Assembly: GCA_030180135.1 (NCBI GenBank)
Contig: CM058233.1
Location: 109,161,994-109,225,993, forward strand
Reading direction: 5' to 3'
Source of the DNA: Orychophragmus violaceus
Lineage: Eukaryota > Streptophyta > Magnoliopsida > Brassicales > Brassicaceae
DNA: 64,000 bases
Under the pieces are notes generated by a model that saw nothing but the letters and a program-made list of their open reading frames with translations, had not been told where the DNA came from and searched no databases. The stretch's first letter is position 1. Each line of letters opens with the position of its first letter. Below are positions 35,915-47,491 of the stretch, piece by piece. The translations under genes and the position numbers were made by a program.

Positions 35915-36529
35915 TAAGAGACTAAAATCTAAATAACCTTAACCACTTACGTATCTTTCATCTAATCAGTCCAAAACGTTTTGTTGGAAGTTGTCGCTGG
36001 TAATGACATTAACCACTTTCGTATCTTTCATCTAATCCAGAGATGAGAAATATGATTACTGCATGGAAACTTACAAAGAAATATAAGAATCTTATGCAGA
36101 GATGATTGGTGTAATGGACCAAATGTGTTGGTTCCAAGCTTTTGTTATTATTATTATTATTATTTTTTTGTTGCTATGATAACAAAATTAGAGTTATGAT
36201 ACTTTGTAAAACTCTATTTTTCATTAATTTGAATATTAAATGTTTGGCAAAAATCTTCCATCTAATTCTTAGGTTTCCATTATCTTTCATTACATCTTTT
36301 TAATAAATATTTTGTTTGGTTGACATTGCGATATCTTAACTGCTAATTTAGTCGTTATTCATGCTTAAATCTTTGCCATGTATTTTATAGCACCAGTCAA
36401 ATAATTAAGGTCAATAACTTTTATAATATACGAACGACTGTCCTAGCTAGTTGGGGCTAAGCTCTTCCACGACCAGTTCGTGGCTATTCGATGGCTATAT
36501 AGTGATAGATAGCTAGGGATGTATTTTTG

Positions 36530-36675
36530 TGGCTAAATAGTCACGAATGATTACGAAATAGTCACGAATTTTAAAATTTAAAATCGTGATTAATTTGTGG
36601 TTATCCGTGACTGAAAAAAATAGCCACGACTAATCCGCGGCTTAGCCGTGGCAATTTTCTATTTTTCTTGTAGTG
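36530..36675. mobile_element. CACTA-like terminus with subterminal repeats
   Basis: The right end reads TTCTATTTTTCTTGTAGTG; its complement CACTACAAGAAAAATAG is a CACTA-superfamily terminus. Inside it are repeated TAGTCACGAAT, AGCCACGACTAATCCGCGG and AGCCGTGGC motifs in both orientations, as in subterminal repeats. The opposite end was not found. Confidence 0.6.
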
Positions 36676-38119
36676 ATAGGCTATTGAAGCCAATTGTTCC
36701 TACGAATCAATCGCCATATTCAAAATAATTCCTCGGCTCTTAGTTCCAAAAGCCTCAGAACCTTTCCATTAACTATGGTTTTGTGTGGTTACCACACAAA
36801 AAAGGTTACCAAAGATATTATGGTTGTGGAGCTTTCAGTAGAGAGATTGTGACATTGGTTTTATGTTTTACCTTTGAGGAAGGTCGTCAGTGAACCCTAA
36901 TACAACTTTCATACAACGCACCAGTTACAGCTATGACTTATAATCTACAAATTGCGTTTCTGGTGATTCCCTAATTTCAACTAAAATACTTGGTTTATAT
37001 ATAAAAAAGTTTGACGTGGTCTCACGGCTCAAATCATTGGACGCCAATGGAGATGATAGAAAGAATAATAGTACGTAACGGAATGCATGTATCATTGGAG
37101 TGTTGTAAGTCATTTGAGTTTTATATTTAAAGGAGTTTTATTTTGGTATCTTTGTTCACCATTTGAGTGGAGCAAAGACAAGTTAGTACTAGGTTTTACA
37201 ACAAAGTATGGGTGCAATCAATCGAATTGTCAATCGTGACTAGTTAGTTTTTGGATGTTCCTTATCTTTTGAATCCCCATTTCCGATAGCGATTTCCATT
37301 TCATTTGTTTTTGTTTGATATTATTATAAACGTGATATGAGTCATATCAAAGCTGGAGGATACACATACAGAGTGTTTCGAACATTATGTTTTGGAGATA
37401 AGGAAGATTCACTATGTCTGGTTCATCCACTAACCGGTCCAAACCGATTTTATCAATAATTTCAATTCTTGCTTACTCGAGTATTATTGATGGTTCAACA
37501 AAGTAGATATCTAAGAGTTTATCACTCTTTTTTTAGTCCGGCTTAGCATCTAAATGGTTTATCAAAGATTAAGCTTATTAGAAGAGAAGTCGGCTCAAAC
37601 TCAATTGTAGCTCGGCGTCGCCTCTCAGCCGACCTACTAAAAAAAACGCGGTAAAAGGCAAATTAACATATTTATAAAATAGAAGAGGATAAACATAAAT
37701 ATTCGAAAAGGATAAAAAAATCTATGTTATTCAGATTTTACTCTATAATATTAAAAGAATCTAAGAAATAAACTACAATTCTCTTGATAAATATTATTCA
37801 CATGTACGGAAAAAGAACAAGATGATTCATTGTACCAAAACTCTAAGCAAAGAGATCAATTCGATTTCAAGCCTTTAGATCAATAAAAACTATATTTTTT
37901 CTCCTTCTGTTATTATCTTTAAATCTTTAGATTCAAGTTATGAATTTAGATCAGTTTATTTAATTGATTATTGTGATTTTTGCAATTAACAAAATCCCAA
38001 ACTGATAACTGACTAGTGACAGTTAAGTCGATTTAAGCATAATATTCACATAAAAAGTTGTCATTTAAACATACATTTTTTTATACAAAACAAGACAACA
38101 ACAAAGGTTAAGACAAACA
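36676..38119. other. intergenic between CYP81H1-like and CYP81D genes
   Basis: Apart from the CYP81D fragment at 37374-37504, no supported gene. The last part is the 3-prime flank of the P450 gene at 38120-40445. Confidence 0.5.
37374..37504 (-). pseudogene. CYP81D exon-3 fragment
   Basis: About 130 bp aligning with exon 3 of the neighbouring CYP81D genes. One frame reads EIIDKIGLDRLVDEPDIVNL, PYLQNIM and FETL; the preceding part (TTGAACCATC...) is out of frame. It has no haem loop or other exons. A remnant of an extra tandem copy. Confidence 0.85.
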
Positions 38120-40445
38120 TTATATCAATTTACCAACAATGGGACGTGCTTTGCACATGGTTCTCAACGGCACTAGTTTAGGTAATGTGGCTCCTCTGTC
38201 TTCTGTCATGTCCACAAGTTCATCACCAACCCTTTCCCACTCGAAGCACTGAACCAAAGCTCCAAGACCCAGGCTCACTAACCGTTGAGCAAGTCCGGCT
38301 CCAGGACATGTTCTTCTTCCCATGCCAAATGGCATTAGCTTCTCAGCCTCTCCTTCTTTTTCAAATCTTTCTGGCTTAAATATCTCCGGATCATCCCATA
38401 CATTTGGATCTCTATGCATAGCCCATACGTTAGTCAACACCATCGTACCACGTGGGATATCATATCCCGCCACTTTACAATCATTCGACGACAAATGAGG
38501 TAGTAGTAGCGGAACCGCAGGATACAAACGTAGGGTTTCCGACACAATGCTCTGGAGATAAGGGAGATTCACAATGTCCGGTTCGTCTACTAACCGGTCA
38601 AAACCGATTTTTTCATCGATCTCGATTCTCGTCTTTTTAAGTATTTCTGGATGGTTCAACAAATTTGACATCGCCCATTCTATTGTCACCGATGAGGTAT
38701 CTGTCCCTGCAACTATCAGAGTCTGCATATATTCAGAACCGGATTTAAACACATTCTTTTGAAACTTTTGAATGGGACCCCACCTATTTAAGGTATATAT
38801 ATATATATATTTGCAAATTTATTTGACACTTACGAGCATGAGTCCTTTGATGATGACATCAGTATAGTAATCCGGTTGGGTTTCTTGGAGAGAAAGCAAG
38901 CGATCGATCATAGTTTGACCTTTTTCTTTCTCTGCACGTTTCTCGTCGACAATTCTGTGTAAAAGCGCATCAAACCGATTGCCTAAGTTCTTGGTTCGCT
39001 TTTCGTAATTGGTGAACCAACGTATAATTGAAAGATAATCAGCTGGGTTCCCAGCACCGGCGCTGGTCACCACCTCCGACACAAGTTCCCTCACGTATTT
39101 AGCCTCGTCGTTGTCCTCACCGTAGTAACGCTTCCCGGCCACCATTCTGATGATGTTGTTGGATGCCAAGTCGGCTAATAAAGATTTCATCTCCACCTCC
39201 ACAAATCCCTGTACGAGGTTAATATCATTACAAGAGTAGGAGTAAACGTTACTATGAAAATAAAAGATGAATATTGTGTTCTACTAGACTACTATAATAT
39301 AATAATATTTTAATGGGTCAATTTCTCATAATTCTTTGAAAAATTATAAGTGGGAGTTTTAAGAATTATGAGAAACTCACTCAAATATTATTATATTTTT
39401 CTATTTTATTTTAATTAATTAGAGGTTGAAAACCTTGCTCTTATGTTTGCGTTAACATGTTTTAAAACGATTTAACCAAAAATAATGGTTATGTTAATTT
39501 GAAATGAAATCTAAATATGATCACTATATGAGTTAAGAGTTGAGTTTTATCCATTTTGTCGGCAAGATTTTTTTTCTCATTTATAACATACTAGAGCTAT
39601 ATGTGAATTACACGATGTAATGTGAACATAAATTAGAGAATATACTATATAGTTTGTCGGCCAGTTTTTTTGTCGATATAATGTGACACACTGTATAGTA
39701 AACTATCAATGCATTTAGTGAGACTCGAAAATAAATAGCTACGCATTAAATATACACGCAACGCAAGCCTTGAAAAAGTAAACTAGCCACTTGGATAAAA
39801 GAAATAATATTTGGTTGAAATTCATGGTTTGAATTGATGAAATATGTGTATTTTTATCTTAAAGTAGACGTTACGAGAAAAGGTTGCCTCAGAAAAATAC
39901 AAAACATTATCACTAGCAATCAGTGAAGGTTGAGGTGGTCTTACGTGTAAGGAGTCTCGAGAAAGACGTGAGATGAGCCGTCGGATCTCGTCCTTACGGA
40001 TATACAAAAACGAGTTAAGTCTCTGAGTCGAGAATATCTCTACGGCTGCGATGCGGCGGAGATTCCTCCAGTGATCGCCATAAGATGCCGAGAGTAAATG
40101 GGTGGCGTTGTAGCCGACGAGTTTGCTCACGATGAACTTGGGACGGTCCGCGAGAACGATGTCGTTCTTAGTGAAACATTCTTCGGCCATGGAACGTGAG
40201 GTGATGACATAAACAAGGCGGTTTCCGAGGCGTAGGTGGAAGATTGGAGCATTTCCGATGGATTTAGAGAGGGAAAGGAACGTTCTGTGGAGTGGTGGTT
40301 TGAGGAGGTGGAGGTGACCGAGCACCGGTAAAGAGATGGCTGGAGACGGTGGAAGTTTCAGTTTCCGGTTGGATCTTTTGAACAAGAATCTGGAGGAGAT
40401 AAAGAGAAAGAGAGAAGAGAGGATTAAAATCTGGATGAGGTCCAT
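38120..40445 (-). CDS. CYP81D-type cytochrome P450, intact, copy 1
   Basis: Three exons, 40445-39945, 39208-38834 and 38722-38120, phase 0 with GT-AG borders, giving 492 residues. Exon 1 encodes a membrane anchor, the hinge LKLPPSPAISLPVLGHLH, FTKNDIVLADRP and GDHWRNLRRIAAVEIFS. Exon 2 starts GFVEVEMKSLLADL and contains MVAGKRYYGE. Exon 3 has VAGTDTSS (I helix, acidic residue present), ETLRLYP (about 354-357), KPERF and FGMGRRTCPG with haem ligand Cys431. All catalytic signatures are present. CYP81 enzymes are ER-anchored monooxygenases that need NADPH-P450 reductase; members hydroxylate indole glucosinolates, isoflavonoids or xenobiotics, and the substrate here is not predictable. Position suggests the CYP81D5/D4 part of the Arabidopsis cluster. 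Part of a tandem array with the next two genes. Confidence 0.92.
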
Positions 40446-40679
40446 TTTTTTGTTTGTTTGGTTGTTCTTATTTTCTCCAAGTCTTTATTTTGTATAATAT
40501 GTTGTCTTGATTCTTGAAGATGTTGCACGTGGTCTAGATAAACGTTTTGCGTCAAGCAATGAAAACCATATAATATGTTATTATGTTGTCTTCTTTTCCT
40601 TATATACAGTGTAAAGATAAGGACACCTCATGTAATTTAAATTTATTATAGGTTATGAGTTTGAATAGTAATGGGTGAA

Positions 40680-40830
40680 AGTAGATTAGTCCGTAAATAG
40701 TAAAGATCATATTTTTTATCATTCACTATTTTTGATTAAACAGAAAATAATAAAAAAGTTCGCTACGGATCAAGTGCAAACTATTTTTATAGAAAACAAA
40801 TTCAATCCGCAATAGATTATATCCGCCTCA
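40680..40830. repeat. dispersed repeat relic
   Basis: Contains GATTAGTCCGTAAATAG, TTATCATTCAC, CTACGGATCAAGTGC and AATCCGCAATAG motifs also seen near 16330-16960, 29240-29400 and 30420-30740. Boundaries unclear. Confidence 0.45.
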
Positions 40831-41046
40831 AAATAAAATATTTTAGTACATAGTTAATTTTGTTCGCTTATAACTAAATTATTTAATTTGCTATTTGAAC
40901 AAATCTTTTTATTTCTATCCCTAATTTTCTGAAAATTTTATCAGTAAATCCCAACAAAAAGTATATATAAAATTATCCAATTTTTAGATTTATTAAGGAT
41001 TTGGCTAGAATGACCAAATTTGATGTCAATTTAAAAGTTATCCAAT

Positions 41047-43624
41047 TTACATCACTTTACCAACAATGCTACATGCTTTGAACATAGCTCGCAACGGCGT
41101 CGCTTTAGGCATCGTGGCTCCTCTGCCTTCAGTCATATCCACACATTTTCCATCAACTCTTTCCCACTCGAAACACTGAATCAAAGAACCCAGAGCAAAG
41201 CTCACTAACTGTTGAGCTAGTCCGGCTCCAGGACAAGCCCGTCGTCCCATTCCAAACGGCATCAACTTCTTATCCTCTCCTATCTTCTCGAATCTTTCCG
41301 GCATGAACCTCTCAGATTCTTCCCATATCTTTGGATCTCTATGCATGGCCCACACGTTAGTCAATAACATTGTACCACGTGGCATATCATATCCCGCCAC
41401 TTTACAATCATTTGATGACATGCGAGCGACTAGTACCGGTAGCGCAGGGTACAAACGCAATGTTTCCGACACAATATTTTGGAGGTAAGGAAGATTCACA
41501 ATATCCGGTTCGTCGAGTAACCGATCTGAGCCGGTTATCTCATCGATTTCATTTCTCGCTTTCTTGAGTATCTCTGGATGGTTTAACAAATTCGACATGG
41601 CCCATTCTAGTGTTATGGATGTCGTGTTTGTCCCCGCAACTATTAAAACCTGTTAGTTTATTTCAATAAAACTTTATATGTATATGTTTATATTGATATT
41701 AAAGACTTACTAAACTTGATACTTACTAGTATAATTCCCTTGATGATCTCATCTGTATAGTAATCCGGTTGGGTTTCTTGGAGGGAAAGCAAGTGATGAA
41801 CCATAGTCTGTCCTTCTCCTTCTTTCTCATCACGTTTCTCATCAACTAGTTCTTGCAAAAACCCATCAAACCGGTTCCCCAAATCCTTTATTTGATTCTC
41901 GTAGCTCGTGAACCAACGTACGATCGTGAGATAGTCAGCTGGATTTCCGGCGCCTGTATTAAGCATCACTTCCGATACAAGTTGTTTCACAAGCTTGGAC
42001 TTTTCATTGTCTTCGTTGTCATCGCCATAGTATCTCTTTCCCACCATCATTCTGAGGATGTTGTTGGATGTTAAATCATTTAGTAGTGATCTCATCTCCA
42101 CCTCCGCAAATCCCTGCAAAAAAATTACTGATATAAGTTAGTAACGTAAAAATTATGTAGATAAATAACCAAAGTGTTTGGATGGGCGATAGCAGGATAT
42201 CCAATCGGTGTTCAGTTCCACCTGATCGATTCTTGGATATTTTGGTACTATTTATGAAAGCTCCAATTAGTATCTTTTTAAAAAATCGGTTTGATATGGT
42301 TCAGATCATGTTAGATTCGGATCGGTTATATACTTTAATATAAATCCGAATAAACTCAAATATCGTCGGGTATCGATCGAGTTCGATTCTTTTATAACTT
42401 AACCCCAAAATTCTTAATATAGCTTAGAATCTCAAAAAATCCAAGAAATCCCAAAAGAACCCGGAAAATAATAATAAATTTTTATTAAAAAATCGAGAAA
42501 AAATTCAAATATATCTCACTAAACTAAATAATAATACATTTAATATTTACATGTGAAAACCTTCTTAGAGCACGCACATCGGCGTTTTTAAGGGTTTTTA
42601 AGGCACATTTTTTAACAAAATATTAATAAATAATTGAATTGTGGGAGAGAGAGTGAAGGATCGGTTCTTAGTTAAGAACCGTTTCTTGCACTGTTCAGCC
42701 ACGTGTCAGACAGCTATTGGTTTATTTTTATTTTTTCATTTTTCGATTTTTTCACAATGTTTTCAAAAAAAAAATGATTAAAATAATCCTTAAGAACCTT
42801 CAAAGGGGGGTTCAACGTTGTACATGCTCTTAGAGCACCCACAGCGGTGAAACGCGTGTGGGTCTCTTAATTCTTTTTTATTTTATTTTTAAGTGGCGAA
42901 AAAAACGAAAAAGGACCAATCCTGTAGCGCCGCTACAGGACAAGAAAAGTATCCTAAATAAGGATTTTTAGAGTCCGTATCATCATTATTTCGGTGGAGC
43001 CCACTAATATTTAATTGTTTTTTTTTTAAAACCCACCTAAGAGACTTGCGCTCGACAAGCTCTTAAATTTTTGACCAAAAAAAAACCTTCTTAATTAGAT
43101 TTTTGTATTGTATAAAAATCAAGCCTTACGTGCAAAGAGTCCCGGGAAAGACGTGATATGAGCCGTCGGATTTCGTCTCTTCGAATAGAAAGAAACGCAT
43201 TAAGCCTTCGTGACGAGAAGATCTCGATGGTGGCGATGCGGCGGAGGTTCCTCCAATGGTCACCGTAAGATGCAGAGAGCATATTGGTTGAATTATAACC
43301 GACGTGTATGCCCATGATGAGCTCAGGGCGGTCTGAAAGAACGATGTCGTTCTTGGTGAAACATTCTTCGGCGACGGCATGTGAAGTGATGACGTACACG
43401 TGGCGGTATCCAAGTCGAAGGTGGAAGATAGGAGCATTTCCGAGGGATTGAGAGAGAGAAAGAAATCTCCTATGTATGGGTGGCTTCAAGTGGTAGAGGT
43501 GGCCGAGGACCGGCAAAGAGAAGGGAGGAGACGGAGGAAGGTTTAGCTTCCGGCCTGATCTTTTGAACAAGAATCTGATAAATATCAAGAGAAAAGAAAG
43601 AAGTAAAATTTGGGTGAACTCCAT
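41047..43624 (-). CDS. CYP81D-type cytochrome P450, copy 2, with Asn in the I-helix motif
   Basis: Three exons, 43624-43130, 42113-41727 and 41649-41047, phase 0 with GT-AG borders, giving 494 residues. The ATG at 43624 (MEFTQILLLSF) is chosen; upstream in-frame sequence has only a TTG. Exon 1 has the anchor, NLPPSPPFSLPVLGHLY and GDHWRNLRRIATIEIFS. Exon 2 starts GFAEVEMRSLLNDL. Exon 3 has ETLRLYP, MPERF and FGMGRRACPG with haem ligand Cys433. The oddity is VAGTNTTS at the start of exon 3: the normally acidic residue of the A/G-G-x-D/E-T motif is Asn302 (codon AAC, where the neighbour copy has GAT). That residue takes part in proton delivery, so activity may be reduced or altered; this is inference. 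Intron 1 holds two Tourist-like MITEs. Otherwise the gene looks intact. Confidence 0.9.
42185..42540. repeat. degenerate dispersed repeat in CYP81D copy-2 intron 1
   Basis: Motifs such as GGATATTTTGGTAC, GATTCGGATCGGTTATAT and GGGTATCGATCGAGTTCG, related to the repeat at 11465-11930. Confidence 0.5.
42568..42829. mobile_element. Tourist-like MITE (first of a tandem pair)
   Basis: 262 bp, starting GAGCACGCACATCGG and ending GTACATGCTC, with TTA at 42565-42567 and 42830-42832. The right TTA is shared with the next element. Lies in intron 1 of the P450 gene at 41047-43624. Confidence 0.8.
42833..43062. mobile_element. Tourist-like MITE (second of a tandem pair)
   Basis: 230 bp, starting GAGCACCCACAGCGG and ending CGACAAGCTC, with TTA at 42830-42832 and 43063-43065. 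The internal CTGTAGCGCCGCTACAGGA palindrome is a shortened form of the block in the 32822 and 60918 copies. Confidence 0.8.
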
Positions 43625-43675
43625 GTTGGTCAATATTTTTTGGCTTGGTCCTTCTCTTTGTTTGGTATATATGGT

Positions 43676-44130
43676 CTAACTTAACAAATATTTATGGTAT
43701 TGTTGTATTATATGGATTAAAAAACTGCATATTCCACATAGTTGGAAAAAAAATTTATCAAAACCATTAGATCTAGCCGTCACCAACCAAAGCCTATCAA
43801 CAATATTGGGATGTTCAATAAGATAGAATAAAACATATAAATATAATCGAATGCTGATCACGCACACTAATATATAAGTTGGTAAATAATGCCAAATTGC
43901 CAACGGTATTATATTTACACTGACCTATCTCTAATTTGAATATGTATATATTGCTACATTATTTAGTTGATAAGACTGTACCATTATAAAATTTACATGG
44001 TAATGCATGCATTATTTGAGGAATTTGTATTATTATTAGGTTGGGAATTTTTAAATGTTTTACTCAAACTTTTCAACGTTACAATGAAACATATATTAAT
44101 CATGTAATTTTAGACAGTGATATTAGTTGA
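43676..44130. other. intergenic, AT-rich, no gene seen
   Basis: Upstream region of the P450 gene starting at 43624; a CCATATATACC (about 43662-43672) could be its TATA region. Nothing else recognised. Confidence 0.4.
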
Positions 44131-44134
44131 TATT

Positions 44135-44395
44135 ATGGCTACCAGAGGGTCTAGCTTTAAGCATTGTGACTCCTCCAGCTTATCATATCCAATCCTATCC
44201 CATTCAGAACATTGAATCAAAATCAAAGACCAGAGAGTCAAGCTCACAAGCCTTTGAGCTAGTCCGGATCCAGGACACTCCCTTCGTCCTAACCTGAACG
44301 CCTTTAGCTTAGGAGCCTCCCCTTTTTTCTAAAACCTCTTTGGATTGAAAGTTGCGGGATCAACCCATCCCATTTGCTGAGGATCTCTCCCGTGT
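44135..44395 (-). pseudogene. CYP81D C-terminal fragment
   Basis: Minus-strand translation across shifted frames resembles the C-terminal part of the gene just upstream: FNPKRF, a stop, KKGEAPKLKAF, LGRRECPGSGLAQRLVSLTL and IQCSEWDRIGYD. It includes a haem-loop remnant but a stop codon and frameshifts. It lies 320 bp downstream of the intact gene's stop codon, so it is the tail of a lost tandem copy. Confidence 0.85.
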
Positions 44396-44630
44396 TCAAT
44401 TAGCGACACATGTCCGGATACATAATGTTGTTATTTCTTTGATAACTAAGGTTTCCAGATCCCAAGGGACTGCCGACTCTGATCAGTGGAAACTCCGGAG
44501 CATCCTTAATAAGGACTGGGGATTCCAACACTCAAAGTCGACACATCATCCGAATGTTCACCAACTAATCATAAAGCCATGTTAAATCCGAACATTCAAT
44601 TAGCGACACATGTCCAGAAACAGAATGTTG
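44395..44630. repeat. 36-bp direct repeats 200 bp apart
   Basis: TTCAATTAGCGACACATGTCC starts at 44395 and again at 44595, each extending 36 bp with a few differences. The 164 bp between is unrelated to P450 sequence, so this may be a small insertion or local duplication. Confidence 0.6.
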
Positions 44631-44717
44631 ACAATAGTATATGATAGAACAGACCGTAACGCTAACAATTTTAAAGTCGATTTATTGTTTTGAGGGGATT
44701 ACAAACAAGTCCTAAAA

Positions 44718-47491
44718 TCAAGCTCCATCGTGGAAGATTTTACCAACAGAGGCACGTGCTCTACACATGGCTTCCAAAGGCTTAGCTTTAGGCATTGTGC
44801 CTCCTTTACTTTCACTCATATCCACTTCCTCTTCACCAATCCTCTCCCACTCCAAACACTGAATCAATGACCCAAGAGTCAGGTTTATTAGCCGATGAGC
44901 CAGTCCGGAACCAGGACACGCCCTTCTTCCTAACCCAAACGCCATTATCTTTTGAGATTCTCCTTCCTTCTCAAACCTCTCTGGCTTGAAGCTCATGGGA
45001 TCCTCCCATAGCTGAGGATCTCTATGTATAGCCCACGCGTTGGTCAACAGTATCGTGCCACTAGGCATATCGTATCCCCCTACTGTACAATCTTCCGAGG
45101 CAACGTGGGGAAGCAGCATGGGGACCGCAGGGTATAGACGTAATGTTTCGGACACAATGTTTTGGAGATAAGGCAGATTTGAGATGTCTGATTCGTCTAT
45201 AAGCCTGTCTAAACCGACCTTTCTATCGATTTCATTTCTCGCCTTGTTCAATACTTCTGGATGGTTCAACAGGTTCGACAATGCCCATTCTAATGTCACT
45301 GCTGATGTATCAGTCCCAGCTAGTATCAGGGCCTGCAAATTACATACATACACAAGACTAAACTTGCAAGTTCCATACCAAAACAAAATGTGATTTTAGC
45401 CAACAGATCTATTAAAGTCCAACATCGAGATGGGACTAATATATAAGTGTATATGACAATCTTCTACTTTTGAGCCAACTTTTGGGTGTGAGTTAGGCCC
45501 ATTACTTATATTTAATATAGTATTAGAACCAAGTTTCAATTCTCGATTGTGGCCCACCCGTGGATGTTCCGTCCATCGACTCTTTTATTAGTTTTTGGAT
45601 GTGAATTAGGCTCGTTACTTATATCTAATACGATCCATGAACCTAATTAAATGCATTTTCCAAGTTTTCGCGATACTTACAACCACTCTTGAGCTAGCTT
45701 TTGGGTGTGAGTTAGGTCTCTTACTTATATCTAATATGGTATCAGAGCCAGGTTTCAATTCTCGATTGTGATCCACCCGTGGATGTCATGTCTCTCGACT
45801 CTTGAACTAGTTTTGGGTGTGAATTAGGCTCATTATTTATATCTAATACGATCTATGACCTAAATAAATTTTCCAAGTTTTCGCGATACTTGCAACCACT
45901 CTTGAGCTAGTTTTTGGTGTGAGTTAGACCCCTTATTTATATCTAATATGGTATCAGAGCCAAATTTCAATTCTCGATTGCGACCCACCTGTGGATGTCA
46001 TGTCCCTCGACTCTTGAACTAGTTTTGGGTGTGAATTAGGCTCATTATTTATATCTAATACGATCCATGACCTAAATGAATTTTCCAAGTTTTCGCTATA
46101 CTTACAACCAACAACCACTCTTGAACTAGCTTTTGGGTGTGAGTTAGGTCTCTTACTTATATCTAATATGGTATCAGAGCCAGGTTTCAATTCTCGATTG
46201 TGATCCACCCGTGGATGTCATGTCCCTCGACTCTTGAACTAGTTTTGGGTGTGAATTAGGCTCATTATTTATATCTAATACGATCCATGACCTAAATGAA
46301 TTTTCCAAGTTTTCGCGATACTTACAACCACTCTTGAGCTAGTTTTTGGTGTGAGTTAGACCCCTTATTTATATCTAATATGGTATCAGAGCCAGGTTTC
46401 AATTCTCGATTGCGACCCACCTGTGGATGTCATGTCCCTCGACTCTTTAGCTAGTTTTGTGGGTGAATTAGACTCATTACTTGTATCTATACGATCCATG
46501 AACCTAAATGCATTTTCCAAGTTTTCACGATACTTACAACCATGTTTCCTTTGATGATACGGTCAGTGAAGTAATCCGGTTGCGATTCTTGTAGAGTAAG
46601 CAAATGATCAACCATCGTGTTCCCCTTCTCCTCAGCTTCTCGTTTCTCATCAACCAATCCTTGCAAGAACTCGTCCAGCCTACCCGCCACCTGCTTGACC
46701 TGCGCCTCGTAATCTGAAACCCAACGCAAGACCGGTAAATAATCAACAGCGTTTCCAGCACCAGCTTTAGACACCACATCCGCAATAAGCTGCCTGACTC
46801 GTTTAGCCTCCGGATCATCCTCTACACCGTCTCCGTAGTAACGTTTTCCAGCCACCATTCTGATTATGTTGTTGAATGTTAAGTCAGATAACATAGATTT
46901 CATCTCCACCTTTGCAAATTCCTACAGTTAAATCAATGACACAATCAGATCCAAAGTTGGTTTTTTTTTTTTTTTTTTTTTAAGTTCACTTACTTGTGAA
47001 AAGTTTCTTGAGAGACGTAATATCAACCGTCGGATCTCATCCTGACGGATAGATAAAAAGCTATTGAGTCGGTGATTCGAGAATATCTCGATGGACCCGA
47101 TGCGGCGGAGGTTACGCCAGTGGTCTCCATAAGAAGCTGCGATCACGGTTGTGTAATCATACGCCACGTGTTTGGCGAGGATGAATTTTGGCCGGTTCGC
47201 GAGAACGACGTCGTTTTTAGTGAAGCACTCCTCGGCGATTGAGTGTGATGAGTTTACGAAAACGAGTCGGTTTCCGAGGCGGAGGGAGAAGATCGGAGCA
47301 TGGCCTAGAGATTGAGAGATGGAGAGGAAAGTTCGATGGATCGGCGGTTTGAGGAGACGGAGGTGACCGAGAATCGGTAGCGACCATGCCGGAGTTGGAG
47401 GGAGGTTGGGTTTTCGTTTGAGTTTTCCGATCAAGAATCTGAGAGTGATAATAATGAAGAGAACAGAGAAAATTAAGGCTTTGGTTTCCAT
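44718..47491 (-). CDS. CYP81D2/D3-like cytochrome P450, copy 3
   Basis: Three exons, 47491-46994, 46921-46538 and 45332-44718, phase 0 with GT-AG borders, giving 498 residues. Exon 1 encodes METKALIFSVLF, the hinge PNLPPTPAWSLPILGHLR, FTKNDVVLANRP and GDHWRNLRRIGSIEIFS. Exon 2 starts EFAKVEMKSMLSDLTFNNII. Exon 3 has LAGTDTSA, ETLRLYP, KPERF and FGLGRRACPGSGLA with haem ligand Cys433, ending KIFHDGA. All P450 signatures are intact. The N-terminus and EFxKVEMKSM are closest to Arabidopsis CYP81D2/CYP81D3 as I remember them. It is a probable ER monooxygenase with unknown substrate. Intron 2 is 1.2 kb because of a tandem TRIM-like array; intron 1 is only about 72 bp and contains a T tract. Confidence 0.92.
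45410..46540 (+). repeat. tandem TRIM-like LTR array in P450 intron 2
   Basis: About five units of 212-220 bp. The anchor CAAGTTTTCGCGATACTTAC (with variants) occurs at 45661, 45874, 46086, 46306 and 46518. Each unit contains GTGAGTTAGG-C-TTA-TTATATCTAATA followed by TGGTATCAGAGCC (45737, 45949, 46169, 46381), the initiator tRNA-Met primer-binding sequence of plant retrotransposons. The array begins with GTCCAACATCGAGATGGGAC (about 45418), the typical start of TRIM LTRs. Each unit also has a second, diverged GTGAATTAGGCTCATTA half. Confidence 0.85.

Noticed and set aside
44352..44585. 77-codon plus-strand frame
   Set aside because: Starts inside an antisense P450 fragment and continues into the 200-bp repeat; no family resemblance.
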